Part shown: positions 57,330-64,000 of the stretch, in pieces
Layout of the letters: each line of letters begins with the position of its first letter
Position numbering within the stretch: the first letter of the stretch is position 1
Source: Deltaproteobacteria bacterium
Lineage (GTDB): Bacteria; Desulfobacterota; Syntrophobacteria; Syntrophobacterales; Syntrophobacteraceae
Assembly (NCBI GenBank): GCA_012517315.1
Contig: JAAYVE010000056.1
Location: 1 to 64,000, forward strand
Reading direction: 5' to 3'
DNA: 64,000 nucleotides
Translations under genes and position numbers: made by a program
The notes under the pieces: model-generated
Seen by the model: only the letters and a program-made list of their open reading frames with translations
Databases searched by the model: none
What the model was told of the DNA's origin: nothing

Positions 57330-57905
57330 TCAATCCTCCCCTTTGATTTCCAGGTAGTCTCTCCATTTCTCCACCGTTTTGCCTCCCACCCCCGGGATTC
57401 CCTTCAGGTCATCAAGGCTGTTCCAGGGAATCTGCTGTCTGCGGGAGACGATAGCCGCCGCCACATCCTTTTTCATGGCGGGGATCAGGGCGAGTTCCTC
57501 TTCCGTCGCTGTATTCACATCCAGCTTGTGGCCGAGGGCAAGCAGTGATCGTGCATCCATTCTCTCCAGGGTGAGCTGAATGCCCCCGTGAGCCTGCCGC
57601 ACGACACACAACTGCCCCCCTGGGCGGAGTCTTCTACCCATCAACTCCAATGACCGGGCATCACCGTCTCCACGGACACCGCCTGCGGCGCGGATGGCCG
57701 TTTCCACCGTCGCACTGTCCGGCGGGAGGGCATAGACCCCGGGTTGGACGACCTCCCCCTGGACGGAGACGATGACAGGAGCGGGAGCCGGGGGGGCAGG
57801 GGGGGCATCTCGCCGGGAGAGCCTGAAGACGGACGCCACGAAGAGGGCTGCGGCGAGGATCGTGATGACCGTCCATTGTGAGGCGGGCACGTTTCGATTG
57901 AACAC
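57330..57905 (-). CDS. comEA: ComEA-like helix-hairpin-helix protein
   Basis: 191 residues. An N-terminal membrane helix (ASQWTVITILAAALFVASVF) is followed by a proline-rich linker, an SLBB-like domain (IVSVQGEVVQPGVYALPPDS), and two C-terminal HhH motifs (DVNTATEEELALIP and SLDDLKGIPGVGGKTVEKW). ComEA binds DNA at the cell surface during natural transformation. The GTG at 57905 abuts the cimA stop, so it is probably read with cimA. It has no strong ribosome site of its own. No comEC or other competence gene is near. Confidence 0.88.
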   Translation of the reverse strand: MFNRNVPASQWTVITILAAALFVASVFRLSRRDAPPAPPAPAPVIVSVQGEVVQPGVYALPPDSATVETAIRAAGGVRGDGDARSLELMGRRLRPGGQLCVVRQAHGGIQLTLERMDARSLLALGHKLDVNTATEEELALIPAMKKDVAAAIVSRRQQIPWNSLDDLKGIPGVGGKTVEKWRDYLEIKGED

Positions 57906-59489
57906 CTATTTCTGATTCTGCTTTTCGTCTTTGTACATCTTGTAGTTGATGCTGTCCACGAGCGCCTGCCAGCTGGCTTCCAGGATATCATGGGAGACCC
58001 CGACAGTCCCCCAGTGGTCGTTTTCGTCATGGGATTCGATGAGGACCCGGACTTTTGAAGCCGTCCCGTCCCGGCCGGGAAGGACACGTACCTTGTAATC
58101 GCTCAGTTCCATGCGCGTGAGCTGCGGGTAGAACTTTTCCAGCGCCTTGCGCAGTGCATTGTCGAGGGCGTTGACCGGTCCGTGTCCCAGTGCGGCCGTG
58201 TGCTCCATCTGGCCCCCCACCTTCACCTGGATAGTGGCCTCCGCCACGGGAGCAGCGTCTTCACTGGTCTTGTGGTCGATGACCCGAAAGCCTTCCAGTT
58301 CGAAATACCGCTTGCTCCTTCCCATGGCCTTGTTGATGAGCAGTTCGAAGCTCGCCTCGGCCGCTTCGAATTGAAACCCCTGGTGCTCCAGTTCCTTCAG
58401 TTCCTCGAGCACCTGCATGGCAACGGGGTCTTTCTTGGAGAGGTTGAGACCGAACTCCTCCGCCTTGCGCTTGATGGCGGCGCGCCCGGAGAGATCGGAG
58501 ATGAGCACCCGCCGGCGGTTCCCCACGAGGGCGGGGTCGATGTGTTCGTAAGTGAGAGGATTGCGTTCCACGGCGCTGATGTGAACCCCGCCCTTGTGTG
58601 CGAACGCGCTTCGCCCGACAAAGGGTTGGTAACGATTGGAAGGAACGTTCGCCAACTCCAGGATGAAGCGGCTCACAGGGCGCAGTTTGGCCAGATTCTC
58701 CGGGGACATGCACGGAATTCCCATTTTCAGGCACAAATTGGGGATGATGGAGCACAGGTTTGCGTTCCCGCAACGCTCGCCCACGCCGTTGATGGTCCCC
58801 TGCACCTGGACGGCGCCCATTTCCACCGCCACGAGGCTGTTTCCCACCGCCAAGTCTCCGTCGTTGTGGACATGAATGCCCAGAGGAGCATGGGGAAAAC
58901 GCTCCCTCACCGCCTGCATGCCTTCCCGAATGGCCGCGGGAAGACTTCCGCCGTTGGTGTCACACAGAATGAGGCAGTCGGCACCCCCTTCCAGGGCACT
59001 CTCCAGGGTGGCCAGTGCATAGCGGGGGTCATCCCGGAACCCGTCGAAGAAGTGTTCGGCATCGTAGAAAAGCTCCATGCACTGCGGTCGCAGAAAGGCG
59101 AGGCTCTCCTTGATAATCTGGAGGTTTCGGTCCAGGCCCACGCGTAGGGCCTCGCGAACATGCACAGGCCATGACTTGCCGAATATGGTCACCACCGGGG
59201 TTTTCGCCTGTATCAAGGCACGGATGTTCTCGTCGGACTCCGCCAACCGGCTGGGATGGTGTGTGCTCCCGAAAGCGGCGATCCTTGCGTTCTTCAACTC
59301 GTAATTGCGGATTTCCTGGAAAAACCCCACATCCTTAGGGTTCGACCCTGGCCAACCGCCTTCGATATAATGGATTCCCAGGTCATCCAGTTTGAGGGCG
59401 ATCCGCACCTTGTCTTCCATCGAAAGGGAAAAATCCTCGGCTTGCGTGCCGTCCCTCAGGGTGGTGTCGTAAATCTTGACTTCTTGCAC
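57906..59489 (-). CDS. cimA: (R)-citramalate synthase
   Basis: 527 residues, the usual length for CimA and longer than most homocitrate synthases. The catalytic TIM barrel begins [17 protein letters not shown]. Metal-binding residues lie in [15 protein letters not shown]. The C-terminal regulatory LeuA dimer domain covers about residues 380-520. It condenses pyruvate and acetyl-CoA to citramalate, giving a threonine-independent route to isoleucine, known in many Deltaproteobacteria. The start is the GTG at 59489; upstream codons have no family similarity. It is 118 bases after lysC on the same strand. LeuA-type 2-isopropylmalate synthase is a less likely reading. Confidence 0.9.
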   Translation of the reverse strand: MQEVKIYDTTLRDGTQAEDFSLSMEDKVRIALKLDDLGIHYIEGGWPGSNPKDVGFFQEIRNYELKNARIAAFGSTHHPSRLAESDENIRALIQAKTPVVTIFGKSWPVHVREALRVGLDRNLQIIKESLAFLRPQCMELFYDAEHFFDGFRDDPRYALATLESALEGGADCLILCDTNGGSLPAAIREGMQAVRERFPHAPLGIHVHNDGDLAVGNSLVAVEMGAVQVQGTINGVGERCGNANLCSIIPNLCLKMGIPCMSPENLAKLRPVSRFILELANVPSNRYQPFVGRSAFAHKGGVHISAVERNPLTYEHIDPALVGNRRRVLISDLSGRAAIKRKAEEFGLNLSKKDPVAMQVLEELKELEHQGFQFEAAEASFELLINKAMGRSKRYFELEGFRVIDHKTSEDAAPVAEATIQVKVGGQMEHTAALGHGPVNALDNALRKALEKFYPQLTRMELSDYKVRVLPGRDGTASKVRVLIESHDENDHWGTVGVSHDILEASWQALVDSINYKMYKDEKQNQK

Positions 59490-59607
59490 TGTGCAACCTT
59501 TCTTTCGGTGTTTTTCCAAATGGAGGACAAGGAGAGACAAGAAGAGGTGCCGCGGTGAACCTGAACGAGCAGAAGCCTTCTCCCGGGCGGGCGCCCGGAC
59601 AAGGCCC

Positions 59608-60861
59608 CTAGAATTCCTCCCGGATGAGAATTCTCTCGTTTGGGGGCTTGTCCAACTGAAACGCGTCATGAAGCACGCGAACAGCCAGTTCCGTGTATTT
59701 CTCGTCGATGATGACGGAAATTTTGATCTCGGAGGTGCTGATCATCTTGATGTTGATGTTCTCCTTTGCGAGGGTGATGAACATCTTGCTGGCCACTCCA
59801 CTGTGACTCCGCATACCCAGACCGATGAGAGAAATCTTGGAGATGTTGGGATTGCTATGCACCCGGCCAGCCCCAATCTCCATCCCCACTCTTTCAGCGA
59901 TGCGCATCGTTTTCTCATAGTCTTTCTGGGGAACCGTAAAAGAGATGTTCGCTTTTCCCAGGACGCTTCCGCGCCCCTGGACGATAAGATCCACGTTCAC
60001 GTCCTCCTCGGACAAGGGCTGGAAAAGCTTGGCGGCCATTCCGGGCTGATCGGGAACGTCGGTCAGGGTAATGCGTGCTTCGTTTCGATTGTAGGTGATT
60101 CCGGAAACCACCACCTTTTCCATTTCTTCATCCTCCTTGGTGACCAGGGTACCGGGGGCATCAGTGAACGATGAAAGCACCATGATGGGGACATTGAACT
60201 TCATTCCGAACTCCACGGAACGCAAGTGGAGGACCTTGGCGCCCGTGCTGGCCATCTCCAGCATCTCCTCGAAACTGATCTTTTCGAGTTTCCTCGCTTT
60301 GGAGTAGATGTTGGGATCCGTGGTGAAAACCCCTTCGACGTCGGTGTAGATCTCGCATACCTCGGCACCCAGCGCCGCCGCCAGGGCAACCGCCGACGTG
60401 TCCGAACCGCCTCTCCCCAGGGTGGTGATATTCCCCTCGTCGTCGTATCCCTGAAAACCGGCCACCACAACGATTTTGCCTTCCCTCAGCCGTTCCATGA
60501 TCGGAAGGGTCTCGATCCAGCTGATGCGGGCCTCCCCGTGATGGTGATCCGTGATGATCCCGGCCTGGTATCCCGTCATGGAGACCGCTTCGGCCCCCAA
60601 TCCTTTCACGGCCATGCTGAAGAGGGCGATGGTGATCTGTTCCCCCGTGGCCAGCAATACGTCCAACTCCCGCGGATCGGGGTTTGGACTCATTTCCCGG
60701 GCAAGCGCCAGGAGACGGTCAGTGTCACCCGCCCGGGCAGACAGGACCACCACCAGGTCGTCCCCCGCCCTCCGCCGTTCCACCACTCGGTGGGCCACAG
60801 ATTGAATCCTTTCGACGTTTGCTACGGAAGTCCCGCCATATTTCTGAACGATCAATGCCAT
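59608..60861 (-). CDS. lysC: Aspartate kinase
   Basis: 417 residues, the common monofunctional length. The kinase domain starts [19 protein letters not shown] and includes [29 protein letters not shown] and [14 protein letters not shown]. Two ACT domains at the C-terminus ([19 protein letters not shown] and [20 protein letters not shown]) give feedback control by lysine/threonine. It begins the aspartate family pathway. TAGGAG precedes the ATG at 60861. With cimA and comEA downstream it forms a short amino-acid cluster. Confidence 0.96.
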   Translation of the reverse strand: MALIVQKYGGTSVANVERIQSVAHRVVERRRAGDDLVVVLSARAGDTDRLLALAREMSPNPDPRELDVLLATGEQITIALFSMAVKGLGAEAVSMTGYQAGIITDHHHGEARISWIETLPIMERLREGKIVVVAGFQGYDDEGNITTLGRGGSDTSAVALAAALGAEVCEIYTDVEGVFTTDPNIYSKARKLEKISFEEMLEMASTGAKVLHLRSVEFGMKFNVPIMVLSSFTDAPGTLVTKEDEEMEKVVVSGITYNRNEARITLTDVPDQPGMAAKLFQPLSEEDVNVDLIVQGRGSVLGKANISFTVPQKDYEKTMRIAERVGMEIGAGRVHSNPNISKISLIGLGMRSHSGVASKMFITLAKENINIKMISTSEIKISVIIDEKYTELAVRVLHDAFQLDKPPNERILIREEF

Positions 60862-61506
60862 GTAGTGACGCTCCTACAATCAACCGGCGTATGGACACAC
60901 GGCCTTGAGTCACCGGGGCCGGGGAACTCAAACAAGGTTTTCCCCTCAAGAACCGCGCGCTTCTGCTCCCATCGAAGCAGAAGTGAGTTTTCTTATCACA
61001 CATGCAGGGATGAAGTGTAGTTCATTTTTCGCCTCTTCTCCCCGTGACGGCATTTCCACTCCAATTGCAACTGATCGTAAACATGAGACATTGATGGGAA
61101 AAGGCGGATGTGGTATCCTCCGTGTCCAGAAGAGTTGGCTTCTCCCGTGGGAGCCTTTGAGGGCATCACTGTCCCTGCCTTGGGCAGCGCCGGGCTGAGC
61201 TTCCCCGTCTTCAGAACCGGCGAGAGGAGAACGGCAGGTGTGGGCCTCGAGTCTCCTTCCACACACGAGAGGTGTCGTCTCATGAACTGGGATACCGAAG
61301 GCTTTCTCATTTCAGGAGAGATTGCGACAAAGGAGGTGATGTTCAGGGAGGCCGAAATGCAGTCTCTCACACGCAAGGGATCACGATGAAGTTTCCTTCA
61401 GGAAGAATGGGGTCTGGCACCGGGCTGCCTTCTTTTGAAAAGGCCCGTCTACCGCAGATTGATGGGGCAAAATCATTCCCTTCATAGATCTCCAGGAGGA
61501 AAGGGT
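60862..61506. other. Divergent intergenic region between lysC and the YeiH-family gene
   Basis: 645 bases without a firm gene. It contains an inverted repeat TTGAGT (60905-60910)/ACTCAA (60926-60931), and an eight-pair hairpin 60960-60967/60976-60983 followed by GTGAGTTTTCTT. It also holds two tiny overlapping frames near 61282-61490 of about 35 and 33 codons. A full anti-Shine-Dalgarno match (AAAGGAGGTGAT) is near 61329-61340. Leader peptides are possible; I cannot show that they are made. Confidence 0.45.
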
Positions 61507-63267
61507 ATGGCTGCAAACGAGGTAAAAGGAACGAAAGAACCGGATTACGTAGTGATTGAGAGCGGCAAGACCACTCTCAGGGATCTTTACACCAAGGAAG
61601 ATTGGATGGCCATTTGGCTGGGTTTCGCCCTGCTCATCGCAGGTCTTCTCCTCTTTCTCCCCCGTCCTCCCGCAAAAATGGACGAGAACCTGGCCAAGTA
61701 CAACGCAACCATGAAGGAAGAGGCCGCCAAGGCCCCGTTCAAGACCATCGCCTGGAATCAGGCCTCAGCGGCGAAAAAGGGTATCCGTGCGACAAATCAG
61801 GATTTTGCTAAGGCCATTAAGGAATACCTGGAAGCCCCCAGTGACTGGAGCGTGAACCCGCTGGATGCTCTTTACAGGAGTAAGGCCACAGCCGAAGCCA
61901 TGAACGCCAAAGGAGAGGAAGCCTATAAGAAGGTGAAGGAAGCCGAAGAAGCGGCTCTCGCCAAGGCCAAGGCCTCGGAGGAAGCGGCGGCGGCGGCCGC
62001 TTTCAAGGACGAAGCACTGAACAAGCAGGCGGAATCGGACATCAAGGCCTGGCTTGCCGCCAAAGACAAGACGTCCAAGGCCAAAAGGAAAGTCTCCAAC
62101 AAGCCGTATAACAGGTTTCCTTATCTCCTGGGGCTTGCCGTTGCTCTGGCCTTCTTTTTCGGCATCGGACGCGCCGTCATGGGCGACTCCTTCATCCGAT
62201 TTTTCGTCGGTTTCTTTTTTGTTTTCATCCTTGCGGTACTCGCTTACATGGGAGAGACACAGGCCACCATGAAACACTGGGGGTTCGGCTTTCCTTTGTG
62301 GGCCATCGTCTTCGGCATGCTCATCAGCAACACCATAGGCACACCCCGGTGGGTCGAACCCGCCGTGCAGACCGAATACTACATCAAGACAGGTCTGGTC
62401 CTGCTGGGAGCCGAAATCCTTTTCAACAAGATCCTCGCCATCGGAAAGCCGGGGATCTTCATCGCCTGGATCTGCACGCCCATCACCCTCATCGTGACCT
62501 ACTGGTTCGGCCAGAGAGTGCTCAAAATAGCCTCCAAGACCTTGAACATCACCATCTCGGCGGACATGTCCGTGTGCGGTGTTTCGGCGGCCATCGCCAC
62601 AGCCGCCGCGTGCAGGGCGAAGAAAGAAGAGCTGACCCTTGCCATCGGACTCTCCATGGTGTTCACTGCCGTGTGCATGGTGGGCCAGCCGGCGGTGGCT
62701 CGTCTCGTGGGAATGCCTGAAATCCTGGCAGGAGCCTGGATGGGCAGCACCATCGACTCCACGGGTGCGGTGGCAGCCGCCGGTGCGTTTTACGGGGAGA
62801 AAGCCCTCTACGTGGCGGCGACCATCAAAATGATTCAGAACGTCCTCATCGGGGTGACAGCCTTCGGCGTCGCCGTCTACTGGTGTGCACGTGTGGAATG
62901 CGCTCCGGGGCAGCGGGTGAGCTGGTGGGAGATCTGGTACCGTTTCCCCAAGTTTGTCATTGGCTTCATGCTGGCATCCATCTTCTTTTCCATTCTGGAC
63001 CAGAGCATGGGCAAAGACTACAGCGCGGTGATGATCGACCACGGCGTTTTGCGGGGATTCACGCGATTGGCCCGGGAATGGTTCTTCGCCCTGGCCTTCA
63101 CGTCCATCGGCCTCGAGACCAATTTCCGGGAATTCAAACCGTATTTCAAGGGGGGCAAGCCCATCACCCTCTATATCTTCGGCCAGTCGCTGCAGCTGGG
63201 AATGACTTTGCTCGTCGCTTACATCATGTTCTACATTATTTTTACGGAGGTCACCAAGAATCTCTAG
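61507..63267 (+). CDS. YeiH-family (putative sulfate exporter) membrane protein with long Ala/Lys-rich insert
   Basis: 586 residues from the ATG with AGGAGG seven bases upstream. The C-terminal ~390 residues are a polytopic YeiH/DUF698-type transporter (SADMSVCGVSAAIATAAACRAKKEEL, GSTIDSTGAVAAAGAF), a family annotated as putative sulfate exporters. Ahead of it lie a first helix near residues 35-52 and a soluble, alanine- and lysine-rich, probably coiled-coil segment (about 60-195). Typical YeiH proteins are near 350 residues and lack this. A link to sulfur metabolism is plausible but not proven. A small membrane protein gene follows after four bases. Confidence 0.85.
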   Translation: MAANEVKGTKEPDYVVIESGKTTLRDLYTKEDWMAIWLGFALLIAGLLLFLPRPPAKMDENLAKYNATMKEEAAKAPFKTIAWNQASAAKKGIRATNQDFAKAIKEYLEAPSDWSVNPLDALYRSKATAEAMNAKGEEAYKKVKEAEEAALAKAKASEEAAAAAAFKDEALNKQAESDIKAWLAAKDKTSKAKRKVSNKPYNRFPYLLGLAVALAFFFGIGRAVMGDSFIRFFVGFFFVFILAVLAYMGETQATMKHWGFGFPLWAIVFGMLISNTIGTPRWVEPAVQTEYYIKTGLVLLGAEILFNKILAIGKPGIFIAWICTPITLIVTYWFGQRVLKIASKTLNITISADMSVCGVSAAIATAAACRAKKEELTLAIGLSMVFTAVCMVGQPAVARLVGMPEILAGAWMGSTIDSTGAVAAAGAFYGEKALYVAATIKMIQNVLIGVTAFGVAVYWCARVECAPGQRVSWWEIWYRFPKFVIGFMLASIFFSILDQSMGKDYSAVMIDHGVLRGFTRLAREWFFALAFTSIGLETNFREFKPYFKGGKPITLYIFGQSLQLGMTLLVAYIMFYIIFTEVTKNL

Positions 63268-63271
63268 TCCC

Positions 63272-63580
63272 ATGGAAACGCGGCATTTTCACAACCGGCG
63301 TACAGTGTGCGGGTCTCGCCCTTCGGACCCGCACCAAGGCGTACATCCTTGGCTGAAGCTCCTTCTGGGCGTCCTTCTCATCGGGATCTTCATGTTTGCC
63401 CTGATGCCCTTGGCCGGTTACCTGCCTGGGGCGGTCACCATGGGCAGGGTCATCGACGAGCGCGACCTCAGGGCGACAGCCATCTATTACACAGACCTGG
63501 AAGAGTCTGCCGAGGGAGCTGAGACCATTCGGGACAGTCTCGCCTATCCTCCTCGAGAAATGGAAAGGGGCGAACCGTAA
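63272..63580 (+). CDS. Unrecognised 102-residue single-helix membrane protein
   Basis: It starts four bases after the YeiH-family gene. A single hydrophobic helix (LKLLLGVLLIGIFMFALMPL) lies near residues 28-47, followed by a soluble region (VIDERDLRATAIYYTDLEESAEGAETIRDSL). I know no family. The ribosome binding site is poor, so translational coupling to the upstream gene is likely. It could be an accessory part of the transporter. Confidence 0.6.
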   Translation: METRHFHNRRTVCGSRPSDPHQGVHPWLKLLLGVLLIGIFMFALMPLAGYLPGAVTMGRVIDERDLRATAIYYTDLEESAEGAETIRDSLAYPPREMERGEP

Positions 63581-63680
63581 CCCCGGGCCCATGAGGCTCG
63601 GCGAGTTGCTTCTCCCTTCATGATCCATCGTGGGCCGCATTTGCCTGGCCCCCTCTTCCCTTGCCGGAAAAGGAACCCCC

Positions 63681-64000
63681 ATGAAGATTCTTTTCATTTA
63701 CCCCAAAGTCGCTGAAACCTTCTGGAGCTTCAAGCACGCCCTGCGGGTGGTACGCCGAAAGTCTGCATTTCCTCCTCTGGGTGCACTCACTGTTGCGGCC
63801 ATGCTGCCGCAGGAATGGGAAAAGCGCCTCGTGGATCTCAACGTGCGCGATTTGACGGATGCCGACCTCCGGTGGGCGGACTACGCGTTCATCAGCGCCA
63901 TGATCGCTCAGAAGGAATCCACGAGGGACGTTATCGACCGGTGCATGCATCTAGGCGTCAAAACCGTTTGCGGTGGGCCCCTATTCAATTCCTACCGGGA
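63681..64000 (+). CDS. B12-binding radical SAM protein (N-terminal part, cut by window edge)
   Basis: Only 106 codons are inside the window. They begin MKILFIYPKVAETFWSFKHALR and continue with KSAFPPLGALTVAAMLP and WADYAFISAMIAQKEST, the opening of the cobalamin-binding domain in the B12-binding/radical SAM group with a DUF4070-like C-terminus. The radical SAM cysteines would lie downstream, so they cannot be checked. AAAAGGA precedes the ATG. The reaction is unknown; some relatives are methyltransferases. Confidence 0.85.
   Translation, partial: MKILFIYPKVAETFWSFKHALRVVRRKSAFPPLGALTVAAMLPQEWEKRLVDLNVRDLTDADLRWADYAFISAMIAQKESTRDVIDRCMHLGVKTVCGGPLFNSYR

Overview
The window reads as chromosomal DNA of a GC-rich, probably anaerobic, respiring Gram-negative bacterium. 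The best guess is a deltaproteobacterium (Desulfobacterota), possibly a Syntrophobacter-like sulfate reducer or syntroph. That placement is inference. It rests on two Tat-type molybdopterin respiratory enzymes with ferredoxin-like and NrfD partners, a SelB elongation factor, an FmdE-family protein, a methylmalonyl/propionyl-CoA type carboxyltransferase, a threonine-independent isoleucine entry enzyme (citramalate synthase) and a YeiH-type sulfate-exporter-like protein. There are no rRNA genes, CRISPR arrays, insertion sequences or phage genes. One tRNA (Gly, CCC) is present.

Layout. (1) 1-11816, plus strand: a molybdoenzyme island. A catalytic subunit cut by the left edge is followed by a TorD-type chaperone and a four-cluster Fe-S subunit. 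A 0.94-kb leader with tandem repeats and hairpins comes next. Then a second complete module follows in the order Fe-S subunit, NrfD-type membrane subunit, 1076-residue catalytic subunit, which is the order of tetrathionate reductase ttrBCA. Downstream lie an FmdE-like protein, a molybdopterin-binding MoeA/MogA-like protein with a cysteine tail, and a carboxymuconolactone-decarboxylase-like protein. (2) 12-18 kb: an unrecognised small gene, a carbon-nitrogen hydrolase, selB, a Dabb-domain protein, a radical SAM/SPASM-like protein and an M20 amidohydrolase. (3) 18.5-24.8 kb, minus strand: an acyl-CoA carboxyltransferase with its own strong promoter, and a replication cluster dnaE - Mth938-like - holC. 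(4) 25.2-39.4 kb, plus strand: tRNA-Gly, then the classical translation/RNA operon rimP-nusA-rnpM-infB-ylxP-rbfA-nrnA-(unknown gene)-truB-rpsO-pnp, followed by an M16 peptidase and a metallo-beta-lactamase-fold protein. (5) 39.5-45 kb: a tandem universal stress protein facing yajC-secD-secF, and a class II aldolase. (6) 45.5-57 kb: a family-B DNA polymerase and a Ca2+-type P-ATPase (minus strand). Divergent from these are a TerC-family protein, a cytidylate-kinase-like protein, a two-gene unit of a small membrane protein and a CbrA-like symporter/histidine kinase, a HAD-family protein and a tautomerase. (7) 57.3-60.9 kb, minus strand: lysC-cimA-comEA. (8) 61.5-64 kb: a YeiH-family transporter with an unusual alanine/lysine-rich insert, a small membrane protein, and the start of a B12-binding radical SAM protein that runs off the right edge.

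No single locus is an obvious new defence or mobile system. The places most worth a closer look are the paired molybdoenzyme modules with their linked FmdE/MPT-binding proteins and structured leader, the symporter-kinase with its overlapping small membrane protein, the modified YeiH transporter with its small partner, the bacterial family-B polymerase, and a tautomerase whose conserved N-terminal proline implies a CTG start codon.
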